Shown here: in pieces, positions 53,797-64,000 of the stretch
Numbering within the stretch: the stretch's first letter is position 1
Layout: the number at the start of each line of letters is the position of its first letter
Assembly: GCF_024599795.1 (NCBI RefSeq)
Contig: NZ_CP102246.1
Span: 1,426,001-1,490,000, forward strand
Length of the DNA: 64,000 nucleotides
DNA from: Enterobacter cloacae complex sp. R_G8
GTDB taxonomy: Bacteria; Pseudomonadota; Gammaproteobacteria; Enterobacterales; Enterobacteriaceae
Direction: 5' to 3'
Translations under genes and position numbers: made by a program
The notes under the pieces: model-generated
The model's input: only the letters and a program-made list of their open reading frames with translations
Database searches by the model: none
Told to the model about the DNA's origin: nothing

Positions 53797-56121
53797 ATGT
53801 CAGTTGCACGTCTGATACGCTCCCGCTGGCTGTGGCTGGCGGGGGCGCTTCTCATTTTAGGGGGGCTGATTGTCGCCGCCGACCGCCTCTGGCCGTTGCC
53901 GCTGAAAGAGGTTAACCCCGCCCGGGTGGTGGTGGATGAGAAGGGCACACCGCTCTGGCGTTTTGCCGACAACGACGGGATCTGGCGCTATCCGGTCACG
54001 ATTGAAGAGGTCTCTCCCCGCTATCTTGAGGCCCTGATCCAGTATGAAGATCGCTGGTTCTGGGATCATCCAGGCGTGAATCCTTTCTCTGTGCTGCGCG
54101 CCGCCTGGCAGGATCTGACGTCCGGTAAGGTGGTCTCCGGCGGCAGCACGCTGACCATGCAGGTCGCGCGTCTGCTGGATCCGCATCCGCGCACCTTTGG
54201 CGGAAAAATTCGTCAGCTCTGGCGGGCGATGCAGCTTGAATGGCACCTCTCCAAACGCGAGATCCTCACGCTCTATCTTAACCGGGCCCCGTTTGGCGGC
54301 ACGCTGCAGGGGATAGGTGCCGCAAGCTGGACCTACCTGGGGAAACCGCCGTCACAGCTCAGCTATTCCGAAGCGGCCCTGCTGGCGGTGTTACCCCAGG
54401 CCCCCAGCCGTTTACGTCCCGACCGCTGGCCGGCGCGCGCGGAAGCAGCGCGCAACAAAGTGCTCGATCGGATGGTGACACAGGGCGTCTGGTCAGCCCG
54501 ACAGGTTAACGAATCCCGTGAGGAGCCGGTATGGCTGGCTCCCCGGCAGATGCCTCAGCTGGCGCCGCTCTTCGCACGCATGATGCTGGGGAAAAGCCGT
54601 GATACCAAAATTGTCACCACCCTGGATGCCCCCTTACAACGGCAGCTGGAAGAGCTGGCAAAGAACTGGAAATCCCGCCTGCCGGCGCGCAGTTCGCTGG
54701 CAATGATCGTTGTGGATCATACTACTATGAAGGTGCGCGGTTGGGTCGGTTCGGTGGATATTAATGATGACACCCGCTTTAGCCATGTGGATATGGTGAA
54801 TGCGATCCGATCCCCGGGATCGGTACTGAAACCTTTTATCTACGGTATGGCGCTCGACGATGGTCTGATCCATCCCGCCTCGCTGCTTCAGGATGTCCCC
54901 AGGAAAACCGGTGATTATCGTCCCGGTAATTTTGACAGCGGATTTCATGGACCGGTGAGTATGAGCGAAGCGCTGGTGCGCTCTCTCAACCTGCCTGCCG
55001 TGCAGGTGCTGGAGGCCTACGGGCCAAAGCGTTTTGCAGGCATGCTGAGCAATGCAGGGTTGCCGCTTATTTTGCCTGCGGGCGCGCAGCCAAATCTGTC
55101 GCTGATCCTGGGCGGGGCAGGGGCGCGGCTGGCAGACATTACGGCTGCCTACAGCGCCTTTGCCCGGCACGGTAAAGCGGGAAGGCTGCGGTTACAGCCA
55201 GGTGATGCGCTGGTTGAGCGTCCGCTGTTGTCACCTGGCTCGGCCTGGATTATCCGCCGTATTCTGGCGAATGAGGCCCAACCGTTACCGGATAACGCAC
55301 TGCCGCAGGTTGCGCCGCTGGCGTGGAAAACGGGCACCAGCTACGGCTATCGCGATGCCTGGGCCATTGGCCTGAATGCGCGTTACGTGATTGGCATCTG
55401 GACCGGAAGGCCGGACGGCACGCCCGTGGCCGGGCAGTTTGGTTTTGCCAGTGCCGTGCCGCTGTTAAATCAGGTGAATAACCTGCTTCAGTCGCGCTCA
55501 ACGATAGACGAAGCGCGCCTGCCACGCGATCCGCGCCCGGAAAGCGTCGGGCGAGGCATGATCTGCTGGCCTGGCGGGCAGTCGTTGCCGGAGGGCAGTG
55601 AAAACTGCCGTCGACGCCTGTCGACCTGGCTGCTGGAAGGAAGTGAGCCGCCGACGCTGTTGCTGCCGGAGCAGGAGGGCATCCGCGGGATCCGTTTCCC
55701 GGTCTGGCTGGATAAAACTGGCAAACGCGTGGCGGCAGATTGCCCGGATGCCACAGAGAAGGTGCTGGATGTCTGGCCGTTACCGCTTGAGCCATGGCTG
55801 CCTGCCCCGGAGCGTCGTGCGGTCAGGGTGCCTCCCTCTTCAGCAACGTGTCCGCCGTTATCGCAGGATGCACCTGCACCGCTCATGTTGACTGGCGTGC
55901 GTGAGGGAGCCGTTATCAAACGGCTGCCCGGTGAGTCTCGCGTTTCGTTGCCGCTTCAGGCGACCGGTAACAGCGGTGAGCGCTGGTGGTTTTTAAACGG
56001 AGAGCCGCTGAGTGTGAAAGGAAGAATCTATACATTACAGCTTGATAAAGCGGGCGATTATCAGTTGCTGGTCATGGATGAAACGGGTCAGGTGGCGACG
56101 GTGAATTTTACGCTGCAGTAA
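53797..56121 (+). CDS. pbpC: Penicillin-binding protein 1C
   Basis: Bifunctional class A PBP of 774 residues starting one base after yfhM. N-terminal membrane anchor (about 10-30); GT51 transglycosylase (about 50-225) with EDRWFWDHPGVNP and GGSTLTMQVARLL; transpeptidase with SPGSVLKPF (SxxK), SLN (SxN) and KTGTSYGYRDAW; a C-terminal BiPBP_C domain (about 690-774). E. coli PBP1C is non-essential; it binds penicillin poorly. Confidence 0.96.
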   Translation: MSVARLIRSRWLWLAGALLILGGLIVAADRLWPLPLKEVNPARVVVDEKGTPLWRFADNDGIWRYPVTIEEVSPRYLEALIQYEDRWFWDHPGVNPFSVLRAAWQDLTSGKVVSGGSTLTMQVARLLDPHPRTFGGKIRQLWRAMQLEWHLSKREILTLYLNRAPFGGTLQGIGAASWTYLGKPPSQLSYSEAALLAVLPQAPSRLRPDRWPARAEAARNKVLDRMVTQGVWSARQVNESREEPVWLAPRQMPQLAPLFARMMLGKSRDTKIVTTLDAPLQRQLEELAKNWKSRLPARSSLAMIVVDHTTMKVRGWVGSVDINDDTRFSHVDMVNAIRSPGSVLKPFIYGMALDDGLIHPASLLQDVPRKTGDYRPGNFDSGFHGPVSMSEALVRSLNLPAVQVLEAYGPKRFAGMLSNAGLPLILPAGAQPNLSLILGGAGARLADITAAYSAFARHGKAGRLRLQPGDALVERPLLSPGSAWIIRRILANEAQPLPDNALPQVAPLAWKTGTSYGYRDAWAIGLNARYVIGIWTGRPDGTPVAGQFGFASAVPLLNQVNNLLQSRSTIDEARLPRDPRPESVGRGMICWPGGQSLPEGSENCRRRLSTWLLEGSEPPTLLLPEQEGIRGIRFPVWLDKTGKRVAADCPDATEKVLDVWPLPLEPWLPAPERRAVRVPPSSATCPPLSQDAPAPLMLTGVREGAVIKRLPGESRVSLPLQATGNSGERWWFLNGEPLSVKGRIYTLQLDKAGDYQLLVMDETGQVATVNFTLQ

Positions 56122-56278
56122 CGGTAAAAGCGGCCTCAGATGTGAGCTGTTGCTAAAACTCGTCTTATTTTAAAAAAATGTTACCCGAATCCATAGGCAA
56201 TGGCGCCATTGCTCATTATAATCCGCGCCACACCATACTCAGGTATGCAAAACAACAGAACATTTTACAGAGGTTATC

Positions 56279-56710
56279 ATGGCTATTGAACGTACTTTTT
56301 CCATCATCAAACCAAACGCGGTGGCAAAAAACGTTATTGGCAGCATCTTCGCGCGTTTCGAATCTGCAGGGTTCAAAATTGTTGGCACCAAAATGCTGCA
56401 CCTGACCGTTGAGCAGGCGCGTGGTTTCTACGCTGAGCACGAAGGTCGCCCATTCTTTGACGGTCTGGTTGAGTTCATGACTTCCGGTCCGATCGTCGTA
56501 TCCGTACTGGAAGGCGAAAATGCGGTACAGCGTCACCGTGACCTGCTGGGTGCAACCAACCCGGATAACGCGCTGGCTGGTACGCTGCGCGCTGATTACG
56601 CTGACAGCTTCACTGAGAACGGCACCCACGGTTCTGACTCTGTTGAATCTGCTGCGCGCGAAATCGCGTTCTTCTTCGCAGAAGGCGAAGTGTGTCCACG
56701 TACCCGTTAA
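56279..56710 (+). CDS. ndk: Nucleoside diphosphate kinase
   Basis: Balances NTP and dNTP pools by a ping-pong reaction. The 143-residue protein has the catalytic His117 in [13 protein letters not shown] and the N-terminal [15 protein letters not shown]. Promoter -10 TATAAT at 56217-56222. Confidence 0.98.
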   Translation: MAIERTFSIIKPNAVAKNVIGSIFARFESAGFKIVGTKMLHLTVEQARGFYAEHEGRPFFDGLVEFMTSGPIVVSVLEGENAVQRHRDLLGATNPDNALAGTLRADYADSFTENGTHGSDSVESAAREIAFFFAEGEVCPRTR

Positions 56711-56744
56711 TTTAACGGTTTCGTTTACACATTATTTTCGTAAA

Positions 56745-56832
56745 TGCCACGTGCAAACGTGGCATCCCTGCGCCAGACTTTGTACAATGCAACGCCCCGG
56801 ACGAGCAGAACGCTTTCCGGGGCGTTTCTTTT
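56745..56832 (+). terminator. Two hairpins between ndk and rlmN, the second an intrinsic terminator
   Basis: TGCCACGT-GCAA-ACGTGGCA (56745-56764) and AACGCCCCGGA ... TCCGGGGCGTT (56791-56826) with TCTTTT after it. The second should stop ndk transcription. Confidence 0.8.
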
Positions 56833-56879
56833 CAACCCTCCATGGGCCATAACGTGTAACAACGAGGCCGGAAAATATT

Positions 56880-58046
56880 ATGTCTGAATTAGTGAATACC
56901 TCCGAAGTCGCCACGCCTGCGGTTCCAAATAAAAATGGAAAAATCAACCTGCTGGATCTGAACCGTCAGCAGATGCGCGAGTTCTTTAAAGAGATGGGCG
57001 AGAAGCCGTTTCGTGCCGATCAGGTCATGAAATGGATGTACCACTATTGCAGCGACAACTTTGATGACATGACGGACATCAACAAAGTGCTGCGTAATAA
57101 GCTCAAAGAAGTGGCTGAAATCCGCGCACCGGAAGTGGTGGAAGAACAGCGCTCGTCAGATGGCACCATCAAATGGGCGATTGCCGTTGGCGATCAGCGC
57201 GTTGAAACTGTCTATATCCCGGAAGAGGATCGCGCCACGCTGTGCGTCTCTTCTCAGGTTGGGTGTGCGCTGGAGTGCAAATTCTGCTCTACCGCGCAGC
57301 AAGGTTTTAACCGCAACCTGCGTGTATCTGAAATCATTGGCCAGGTCTGGCGTGCCGCGAAAATCGTCGGCGCGGCGAAAGTGACCGGTACCCGGCCCAT
57401 CACCAACGTGGTGATGATGGGGATGGGTGAACCGCTGCTGAACCTGACCAACGTGGTTCCGGCGATGGAAATCATGCTGGACGATTTCGGTTTTGGCCTC
57501 TCCAAGCGCCGCGTGACGCTCTCTACCTCCGGCGTGGTTCCGGCACTGGATAAGCTTGGCGACATGATTGACGTGGCGCTGGCGATCTCCCTCCATGCGC
57601 CAAACGACGAAATTCGTGACGAAATTGTGCCGATCAACAAAAAGTACAATATCGAAACCTTCCTTGCGGCGGTGCGTCGCTACCTGGAAAAATCCAACGC
57701 TAACCAGGGCCGCGTAACCATCGAGTACGTGATGCTCGATCACGTGAACGACGGTACCGAGCACGCGCATCAGCTGGCTGAACTGCTGAAAGACACGCCG
57801 TGCAAAATCAACCTGATCCCATGGAACCCGTTCCCGGGCGCGCCGTATGGCCGCAGTTCGAACAGCCGTATCGACCGTTTCTCGAAAGTGTTGATGGAGT
57901 ACGGATTCACCACCATCGTGCGTAAAACCCGTGGTGATGATATCGATGCCGCATGCGGACAGCTGGCGGGTGATGTGATTGACCGAACCAAACGTACCTT
58001 GCGTAAACGCATGCAGGGCGAGACGATTGCGGTCAAAGCTGTTTGA
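56880..58046 (+). CDS. rlmN: 23S rRNA A2503 / tRNA A37 C2-methyltransferase RlmN
   Basis: Radical-SAM enzyme of 388 residues. Cluster Cys triad in [15 protein letters not shown] (CxxxCxxC), catalytic Cys in the C-terminal [12 protein letters not shown] and the GEPLLN SAM motif ([10 protein letters not shown]). The N-terminal accessory domain precedes the barrel. Ends in a hairpin. Confidence 0.97.
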   Translation: MSELVNTSEVATPAVPNKNGKINLLDLNRQQMREFFKEMGEKPFRADQVMKWMYHYCSDNFDDMTDINKVLRNKLKEVAEIRAPEVVEEQRSSDGTIKWAIAVGDQRVETVYIPEEDRATLCVSSQVGCALECKFCSTAQQGFNRNLRVSEIIGQVWRAAKIVGAAKVTGTRPITNVVMMGMGEPLLNLTNVVPAMEIMLDDFGFGLSKRRVTLSTSGVVPALDKLGDMIDVALAISLHAPNDEIRDEIVPINKKYNIETFLAAVRRYLEKSNANQGRVTIEYVMLDHVNDGTEHAHQLAELLKDTPCKINLIPWNPFPGAPYGRSSNSRIDRFSKVLMEYGFTTIVRKTRGDDIDAACGQLAGDVIDRTKRTLRKRMQGETIAVKAV

Positions 58047-58058
58047 TTATTATGCAAT

Positions 58059-58080
58059 CACGGCGCATTATTGCGCCGTG
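58059..58080 (+). terminator. Hairpin after rlmN
   Basis: CACGGCGCA-TTAT-TGCGCCGTG, a perfect 9-bp stem just beyond the rlmN stop; no T-run follows. The rest of the 292-base gap before rodZ is likely promoter; I saw no gene in it. Confidence 0.55.
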
Positions 58081-58338
58081 AAGCATAATCTTACTGAATA
58101 ATCAGTCAGATTCGTGATGGCTGAGTAATAATTACGGTGCGTTTCATACGACTTTCGGGCAGTATGTAACGACGTAACAACAGTTTAGCTTCACGGGCAG
58201 GGCTGCACTGTCATCTCCGGGCTGACAGTCTTATACTGACTGTTCAAGGTTAACTGACCAGAAGTTTCGCGGTGCGGGTGGCATTGTGACTCACCGGCAC
58301 CTGAACCCTTATTTTTCACGTACCAGTAGTTGTAGCGA

Positions 58339-59352
58339 ATGAATACTGAAGCCACTCACGACCAACATGAAGCACTCTCCACTGGCGTTCGTCTTCGCAA
58401 CGCCCGTGAACAACTCGGACTCAGCCAGCAAGCCGTTGCAGAACGCTTGTGCCTGAAGGTTTCCACGGTTCGCGATATTGAAGAAGATAAGGCGCCTGCC
58501 GATCTGGCTTCAACGTTCTTGCGCGGGTATATCCGCTCTTACGCAAAACTGGTGCATATCCCCGAAGACGAATTACTGCCGATGATGGAGAAGCAGGCAC
58601 CGGTGCGTGCAGCAAAAGTTGCGCCGATGCAAACTTTCTCCCTGGGGAAACGTCGTAAAAAACGTGATGGCTGGCTGATGAGCTTTACCTGGCTGGTGCT
58701 GTTTGTGGTTGTCGGCCTGACCGGCGCGTGGTGGTGGCAAAACCACAAGGCGCAGCAGGAAGAGATCACCACAATGGCCGATCAATCCTCCGCGGAACTT
58801 AACCAGGCTGGAAACGGCAACGCGCAGAGCGTTCCACTGAGCACCGACGGCGCGGCAACGACCAGCGAACCACAAACCACGACGACTGATACGCCAGCAA
58901 CGGACGCGACGCAGGCTCCAGCAGCAACGGCCAACACGCCAGCGCCTCAGACTCAGGCTCCGACTCAGGATCAAAACGCGGTGGTTGCACCGTCTCAGGC
59001 TCCTGTGGATACCGCAACGAATGCACCGGCGGCCAACAGCACGGTACCACTGCCGACTGACCAGGCGGGCGTGGCAACGCCGGCGGCGGATCCAAATGCG
59101 CTGGTGATGAATTTCACTGCTGACTGCTGGTTAGAAGTCACTGACGCAACAGGTAAAAAACTGTTCAGCGGTCTGCAGCGTAAAGATGGCACGTTAAACC
59201 TAACCGGCCAGGCTCCGTATAAACTTAAAATCGGCGCTCCGGCAGCGGTACAGATCCAGTATCAAGGAAAACCTGTCGATCTGAGCCGCTTTATCAGAAC
59301 TAACCAGGTTGCACGTCTTACCGTTAATGCCGAACAATCAGCAGCACAGTAA
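58339..59352 (+). CDS. rodZ: Cytoskeleton protein RodZ
   Basis: Links MreB filaments to the elongation complex and sets rod shape. The 337 residues include an N-terminal Cro/CI-type helix-turn-helix domain that contacts MreB (about 15-85, [19 protein letters not shown]), a basic juxtamembrane stretch GKRRKKRD (103-110), one membrane span (about 112-133), a long Thr/Ala/Pro/Gln-rich linker (about 150-255) and a periplasmic beta domain (DUF4115, about 260-335). Followed by ispG. Confidence 0.97.
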   Translation: MNTEATHDQHEALSTGVRLRNAREQLGLSQQAVAERLCLKVSTVRDIEEDKAPADLASTFLRGYIRSYAKLVHIPEDELLPMMEKQAPVRAAKVAPMQTFSLGKRRKKRDGWLMSFTWLVLFVVVGLTGAWWWQNHKAQQEEITTMADQSSAELNQAGNGNAQSVPLSTDGAATTSEPQTTTTDTPATDATQAPAATANTPAPQTQAPTQDQNAVVAPSQAPVDTATNAPAANSTVPLPTDQAGVATPAADPNALVMNFTADCWLEVTDATGKKLFSGLQRKDGTLNLTGQAPYKLKIGAPAAVQIQYQGKPVDLSRFIRTNQVARLTVNAEQSAAQ

Positions 59353-59378
59353 CAGACGGGCTACGCGGGAGATTTTTC

Positions 59379-60497
59379 ATGCATAACCAGGCTCCGATTC
59401 AACGTAGAAAATCGAAACGGATTTACGTTGGGAATGTGCCAATCGGCGATGGTGCCCCTATCGCCGTCCAGTCGATGACCAATACGCGCACCACGGACGT
59501 GGAAGCGACGGTCAACCAAATCAAAGCATTAGAACGCGTAGGCGCGGACATCGTTCGCGTCTCCGTGCCGACAATGGACGCCGCTGAGGCGTTCAAACTG
59601 ATCAAACAGCAGGTCAGTGTTCCGCTGGTAGCAGATATCCACTTCGACTACCGCATTGCGCTGAAAGTCGCCGAATACGGCGTCGACTGCCTGCGTATTA
59701 ACCCAGGCAACATCGGTAACGAAGAGCGTATCCGCATGGTGGTGGACTGCGCCCGTGATAAGAACATCCCCATCCGTATCGGCGTGAACGCCGGTTCACT
59801 GGAAAAAGATCTGCAGGAAAAGTACGGCGAACCCACGCCGCAGGCGCTGCTTGAATCCGCAATGCGTCACGTTGATCACCTGGATCGTCTTAACTTCGAT
59901 CAGTTCAAAGTCAGCGTAAAAGCCTCCGACGTCTTCCTGGCGGTAGAGTCTTATCGTCTGCTGGCAAAACAGATCGATCAGCCTTTGCACCTCGGGATCA
60001 CCGAAGCGGGTGGCCTGCGCAGTGGCTCCGTCAAGTCAGCCATCGGCCTGGGTCTGCTGCTCTCGGAAGGGATCGGCGATACCCTGCGCGTTTCGCTGGC
60101 GGCCGATCCGGTCGAAGAGATCAAAGTCGGCTTCGACATTCTGAAATCGCTGCGTATCCGTGCGCGTGGGATCAACTTCATCGCCTGCCCAACCTGTTCA
60201 CGTCAGGAGTTTGACGTCATCGGAACCGTGAATGCCCTGGAGCAGCGTCTTGAAGACATCATCACCCCAATGGACGTCTCCATCATCGGTTGTGTGGTGA
60301 ATGGCCCGGGTGAAGCGCTGGTGTCAACGCTGGGCGTCACCGGCGGTAACAAGAAAAGTGGTCTCTATGAAGATGGCGTTCGTAAAGATCGTCTGGATAA
60401 TAGTGATATGATCGACCAGCTTGAAGCGCGCATTCGTGCCAAAGCGTCGATGATGGACGAAGCGCAGCGCATCAGCGTTCAGCAGGTTGAAAAATAA
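59379..60497 (+). CDS. ispG: (E)-4-hydroxy-3-methylbut-2-enyl-diphosphate synthase IspG (GcpE)
   Basis: Penultimate enzyme of the MEP isoprenoid pathway, a [4Fe-4S] reductase of 372 residues. TIM-barrel N-terminal part with [18 protein letters not shown]; cluster ligands in [11 protein letters not shown] (two Cys) and [11 protein letters not shown] (third Cys and the Glu ligand). Probably in one unit with rodZ (26-base gap). Confidence 0.98.
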   Translation: MHNQAPIQRRKSKRIYVGNVPIGDGAPIAVQSMTNTRTTDVEATVNQIKALERVGADIVRVSVPTMDAAEAFKLIKQQVSVPLVADIHFDYRIALKVAEYGVDCLRINPGNIGNEERIRMVVDCARDKNIPIRIGVNAGSLEKDLQEKYGEPTPQALLESAMRHVDHLDRLNFDQFKVSVKASDVFLAVESYRLLAKQIDQPLHLGITEAGGLRSGSVKSAIGLGLLLSEGIGDTLRVSLAADPVEEIKVGFDILKSLRIRARGINFIACPTCSRQEFDVIGTVNALEQRLEDIITPMDVSIIGCVVNGPGEALVSTLGVTGGNKKSGLYEDGVRKDRLDNSDMIDQLEARIRAKASMMDEAQRISVQQVEK

Positions 60498-60501
60498 CGT
60501 G

Positions 60502-60557
60502 ATGGGAAGCGAAGTGCTTCCCATGTATGATTGAACCCATTCTTTGGGTTCTTTTTT
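60502..60557 (+). terminator. Two hairpins between ispG and hisS, the second with a T-run
   Basis: ATGGGAAGC-GAAGT-GCTTCCCAT (60502-60524) and GAACCCA ... TGGGTTC followed by TTTTTT (60533-60557). The second is an intrinsic terminator or hisS leader attenuator. Confidence 0.75.
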
Positions 60558-60578
60558 GTATATAGAAAGAGAATAAAC

Positions 60579-61853
60579 GTGGCAAAAAACATTCAAGCCA
60601 TCCGCGGCATGAACGATTATCTGCCTGGCGAAACCGCCATCTGGCAGCGCATTGAAGGCACACTGAAGCAGGTGCTCGGCAGCTACGGTTACAGCGAAAT
60701 CCGTTTGCCGATTGTAGAGCAGACCCCGTTATTCAAACGCGCGATCGGTGAAGTGACCGACGTGGTTGAAAAAGAGATGTATACCTTTGAGGACCGCAAC
60801 GGCGACAGCCTGACGCTGCGTCCGGAAGGTACGGCGGGCTGTGTACGCGCCGGCATCGAACATGGTCTCCTGTACAATCAGGAGCAGCGCCTGTGGTATA
60901 TCGGCCCGATGTTCCGCCACGAACGTCCACAGAAAGGTCGTTATCGCCAGTTCAATCAGCTGGGTGTAGAGGTGTTTGGTCTGCAAGGACCCGACATTGA
61001 CGCTGAGCTGATTATGCTGACCGCCCGCTGGTGGCGCGCGCTGGGTATCTCTGAGCATGTTTCACTGGAGCTGAACTCTATCGGTTCTCTGGAAGCACGT
61101 GCGAATTACCGCGACGCGCTGGTGGCGTTCCTGGAGCAGCACAAAGAGAAGCTGGACGAAGACTGCAAACGTCGCATGTACAGCAACCCGCTGCGCGTGC
61201 TTGATTCCAAAAACCCGGATGTGCAGGCGCTGCTGAATGACGCCCCTGCATTGGGCGACTATCTGGACGACGATTCTCGCGAACACTTTGCCGGTCTGTG
61301 CAAACTGCTCGAAGCGGCAGGCATTGCCTATACCGTTAATCAGCGCCTGGTACGCGGTCTGGACTACTATAACCGTACCGTGTTTGAGTGGGTTACCACC
61401 AGCCTCGGTTCGCAGGGCACCGTGTGTGCTGGCGGCCGTTATGACGGTCTGGTTGAGCAACTTGGCGGTCGTGCCGCGCCTGCGGTTGGCTTCGCGATGG
61501 GCCTTGAGCGACTTGTTTTGCTGGTTCAGGCAGTTAATCCGGAATTTAAAGCAGATTCTGTTGTCGATATATACCTGGTGGCCTCAGGCGCGGAAACGCA
61601 GTCTGCGGCAATGCAGCTTGCCGAACGCGTGCGTGATGCACTGCCGGACGTGAAGCTGATGACCAACCATGGCGGCGGCAACTTCAAAAAACAGTTTGCT
61701 CGTGCCGATAAGTGGGGCGCAAGTATCGCACTGGTGCTGGGTGAGTCCGAAGTGGCTAACGGCGAAGTGGTGGTGAAAGACCTGCGCTCTGGTGAGCAGA
61801 CAACGGTAACGCAGGACGGCGTTGCGGCGCACTTGCGCACTCTATTGGGCTAA
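60579..61853 (+). CDS. hisS: Histidyl-tRNA synthetase
   Basis: Class II synthetase of 424 residues starting with GTG 60579 ([18 protein letters not shown]), preceded by AGAAAGAG. Motif 2 is [14 protein letters not shown], histidine motif A is [14 protein letters not shown], motif 3 is [12 protein letters not shown], and the anticodon-binding domain follows (about 330-424). The frame is open 16 codons upstream across the terminator, which is not a start. Confidence 0.98.
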   Translation: MAKNIQAIRGMNDYLPGETAIWQRIEGTLKQVLGSYGYSEIRLPIVEQTPLFKRAIGEVTDVVEKEMYTFEDRNGDSLTLRPEGTAGCVRAGIEHGLLYNQEQRLWYIGPMFRHERPQKGRYRQFNQLGVEVFGLQGPDIDAELIMLTARWWRALGISEHVSLELNSIGSLEARANYRDALVAFLEQHKEKLDEDCKRRMYSNPLRVLDSKNPDVQALLNDAPALGDYLDDDSREHFAGLCKLLEAAGIAYTVNQRLVRGLDYYNRTVFEWVTTSLGSQGTVCAGGRYDGLVEQLGGRAAPAVGFAMGLERLVLLVQAVNPEFKADSVVDIYLVASGAETQSAAMQLAERVRDALPDVKLMTNHGGGNFKKQFARADKWGASIALVLGESEVANGEVVVKDLRSGEQTTVTQDGVAAHLRTLLG

Positions 61854-61866
61854 GGAGAAGGACGGC

Positions 61867-62487
61867 GTGGAAATTTACGAGAACGAACACGACCAGGTCG
61901 ACGCGATCAAACGCTTCTTTGCTGAAAACGGCAAAGCGCTGGTTGTTGGGGTTATTTTAGGTGTGGGTGCGTTGATTGGCTGGCGCTACTGGAACAATCA
62001 TCAGGCGGATTCCGCGCGCGGCGCGTCTCTGTCTTATGAAAATACCGTAAGCGCAATTCGTGCCGATCAGCCACAAACGCTGACGGCTGCGGAGAAATTT
62101 GCCGCTGACAATAAAAACACCTACGGTGCGCTGGCCGCGCTGGAAGTGGCTCAGCAGTACATTGATAAGAACGAACTGGATAAAGCGGCTGCCCAGCTGT
62201 CGCAGGGGCTTGCGGCCGCCAGCGATGACAACCTGAAAGCGGTTATCAATCTGCGCCTGGCCCGTATCCAGGTTCAGCAGAAAAAAGCTGACGAAGCGCT
62301 GAAAACGCTCGATACCATCAAAGGCGAAGGTTTTGCTGCCATTGTTGCCGATCTGCGCGGTGAAGCACTGCTGAGCAAAGGTGATAAAGCGGGCGCGCGT
62401 AAAGCGTGGCAAGCTGGTGTGGATAGCAAAGCGTCACCTGCGCTGAGCGAAATGATGCAGATGAAAATAAATAATTTGTCCGTCTGA
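61867..62487 (+). CDS. yfgM: Periplasmic chaperone-associated protein YfgM (AncA)
   Basis: Inner-membrane protein of 206 residues (GTG 61867) with a membrane span at about residues 23-43 (ALVVGVILGVGALIGWRYW) and a periplasmic TPR domain (about 60-200). Interacts with the SecYEG translocon and PpiD in E. coli, and also links to RcsB stability. 13 bases after hisS; precedes bamB by ten bases. Confidence 0.95.
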   Translation: MEIYENEHDQVDAIKRFFAENGKALVVGVILGVGALIGWRYWNNHQADSARGASLSYENTVSAIRADQPQTLTAAEKFAADNKNTYGALAALEVAQQYIDKNELDKAAAQLSQGLAAASDDNLKAVINLRLARIQVQQKKADEALKTLDTIKGEGFAAIVADLRGEALLSKGDKAGARKAWQAGVDSKASPALSEMMQMKINNLSV

Positions 62488-62497
62488 GAGGGACCCG

Positions 62498-63676
62498 ATG
62501 CAATTGCGTAAATTACTTCTGCCAGGACTGCTTTCTGTTACGTTATTGAGTGGCTGTTCACTGTTCAGTGGCGAAGAAGACGTTGTGAAAATGTCCCCGC
62601 TGCCGACTGTTGAAAACCAGTTTACCCCGTCAACCGCGTGGAGCACCTCCGTCGGTGATGGAATTGGTGATTTCTACTCCAACCTGCATCCGGCTTTTGC
62701 TGACAGTGTTATCTATGCGGCTGACCGCAAAGGTACCGTAAAAGCGCTTAATGCCGATGACGGGAAAGAAGTGTGGTCCATTAACCTGGCGGAGAAAGAC
62801 GGCTGGTTCTCCCGTAAACCTGCACTGCTTTCTGGCGGCCTGACCGTTGCCGGTGGCCACGTGTATGTGGGTAGCGAAAAAGCACAGGTCTATGCCCTGA
62901 ACACAAGCGATGGTTCTGTTGCCTGGCAAACGACGGTTGCCGGTGAGTCTCTGTCTCGTCCGGTGGTGAGCGACGGCCTGGTGCTGATCCACACCAGCAA
63001 TGGCCAGCTGCAGGCGTTGAATGAAGCCGATGGTCTGGTGAAATGGACCGTAAACCTGGATATGCCATCACTCTCCCTGCGCGGTGAATCTGCCCCGGCG
63101 ACAGCCTTTGGTGCAGCCATTGTGGGGGGGGATAACGGTCGCGTGAGCGCGGTACTGATGCAGCAAGGTCAGATGATCTGGCAGCAGCGTATCTCTCAGG
63201 CGACGGGGTCAACTGAAATCGACCGTCTGAACGACGTCGACACGACGCCTGTTATCGTCAACGGTGTGGTTTATGCGCTGGCGTACAACGGCAACCTGAC
63301 CGCGCTGGATCTGCGCAGTGGCCAGATCATGTGGAAACGTGAACTGGGCTCAGTGAATGATTTCATTGTTGATGGTAACCGTATCTATATGGTTGACCAG
63401 AACGACCGTCTGCTGGCGCTGAGCACCGATGGCGGCGTGACGCTGTGGACGCAAAGCGATCTGCTGCACCGTCTGTTGACCGCTCCGGCACTGTACAACG
63501 GTAGCCTGGTGGTGGGAGATAGCGAAGGCTATATGCACTGGATCGATCCGGAGACGGGTCGCTTTACTGCGCAGCAAAAAGTCGACGGCTCTGGCTTCCT
63601 CACCGACCCGGTTGTGGCTGACGGCAAACTGCTGATTCAGGCAAAAGACGGCACGCTGTACGCGATCACGCGTTAA
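62498..63676 (+). CDS. bamB: Outer-membrane assembly lipoprotein BamB
   Basis: BAM-complex lipoprotein of 392 residues that helps BamA insert beta-barrel proteins. Signal peptide with lipobox LLSGC (Cys20), then an eight-bladed beta-propeller of PQQ-like repeats (e.g. ADRKGTVKALNADDGKEVW, LAYNGNLTALDLRSGQIMW). Expected member of the sigma-E regulon in relatives; no sigma-E site was found here. Confidence 0.97.
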   Translation: MQLRKLLLPGLLSVTLLSGCSLFSGEEDVVKMSPLPTVENQFTPSTAWSTSVGDGIGDFYSNLHPAFADSVIYAADRKGTVKALNADDGKEVWSINLAEKDGWFSRKPALLSGGLTVAGGHVYVGSEKAQVYALNTSDGSVAWQTTVAGESLSRPVVSDGLVLIHTSNGQLQALNEADGLVKWTVNLDMPSLSLRGESAPATAFGAAIVGGDNGRVSAVLMQQGQMIWQQRISQATGSTEIDRLNDVDTTPVIVNGVVYALAYNGNLTALDLRSGQIMWKRELGSVNDFIVDGNRIYMVDQNDRLLALSTDGGVTLWTQSDLLHRLLTAPALYNGSLVVGDSEGYMHWIDPETGRFTAQQKVDGSGFLTDPVVADGKLLIQAKDGTLYAITR

Positions 63677-63700
63677 TTACCCGGCGGTTGTAGTATACTA

Positions 63701-63730
63701 AACGGCTCCTGTTCACTCAGGAGCCGTTTT
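63701..63730 (+). terminator. Intrinsic terminator of bamB
   Basis: AACGGCTCCTG-TTCACT-CAGGAGCCGTT followed by TT, 11-bp perfect stem. Confidence 0.85.
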
Positions 63731-63788
63731 GACATTTTTAAAAACGCCGCGAAAGCGACGTTATTTTGAATTTTATGAGGCTTCAAAC

Positions 63789-64000
63789 ATGGTACCTGTG
63801 GTCGCGCTTGTCGGGCGCCCTAACGTTGGAAAATCCACTCTTTTTAACCGTTTAACACGCACCCGTGATGCGCTGGTTGCGGATTTCCCGGGGCTGACGC
63901 GTGACCGTAAGTACGGTCGTGCAGAGGTGGAAGGACGCGAGTTCATCTGTATCGATACCGGTGGTATTGACGGGACAGAAGACGGCGTTGAAACCCGCAT
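63789..64000 (+). CDS. der: Ribosome-assembly GTPase Der (EngA), N-terminal part
   Basis: The first 70 codons are in the window; the gene runs off its end. The start [40 protein letters not shown] shows the first GTPase domain with G1 (GRPNVGKST) and switch I, and DTGG as G3. Der has two tandem GTPase domains plus a KH-like domain and is needed for 50S assembly. It is normally next to bamB. Confidence 0.97.

Overview
The window is a stretch of enterobacterial core chromosome. Gene order, protein lengths and near-identity of many products to the Escherichia coli K-12 nadB-to-der region (about minute 55-58 of that map) place it in the Enterobacteriaceae. The accessory content (a murQ/PTS pair beside yfhH, an alpha-glucoside PTS cluster around sseA, a ZevAB-like pair, no hca or yph operon) and the high third-position GC point to an Enterobacter/Lelliottia/Klebsiella-type genome, most likely Enterobacter. 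This is inferred from recalled family knowledge; no database search was run.

Layout. 1-2.0 kb: end of trmN6 and convergent nadB with a NadR box. 2.3-5.1 kb: sigma-E envelope-stress operon rpoE-rseA-rseB-rseC, with a sigma-E-type promoter and a possible leader ORF. 5.2-11.8 kb: lepA-lepB, then rnc-era-recO-pdxJ-acpS (translation, secretion, RNA processing, repair, cofactors) with the RNase III target hairpin in the rnc leader. 11.8-16.5 kb: yfhL, the RpiR regulator yfhH divergent from a murQ etherase and a PTS EIIBC, then pgpC and tadA. 16.4-22.1 kb: mltF and purL (PurR box). 22.1-26.6 kb: the sRNA glmY with a sigma-54 promoter and three GlrR sites, beside its own regulators glrK-glrG-glrR, then glnB. 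26.6-35.9 kb: hmp (NsrR box), glyA (PurR box), yphA, hcaT, csiE, a DUF1007/ZevB metal-transport pair, suhB (boxA leader) and trmJ. 36.0-43.9 kb: the complete iscR-iscSUA-hscBA-fdx-iscX iron-sulfur operon with tandem IscR sites, then pepB and sseB. 43.9-48.6 kb: an alpha-glucoside PTS permease, a GH4 phospho-glucosidase and an RpiR regulator bracketing the housekeeping gene sseA. 48.8-64.0 kb: yfhM-pbpC, ndk, rlmN, rodZ, ispG, hisS, yfgM, bamB and the start of der.

Most of the window is ordinary core genome. No phage, IS element, integron, CRISPR array, tRNA or rRNA was seen. The less ordinary parts are the two sugar-PTS islands, each tied to an RpiR-type regulator; the split of one of them by sseA with a hairpin terminator inside it; a family of short palindromic repeats at four intergenic sites; and dense recognisable regulatory sites, many of which match known E. 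coli circuits.
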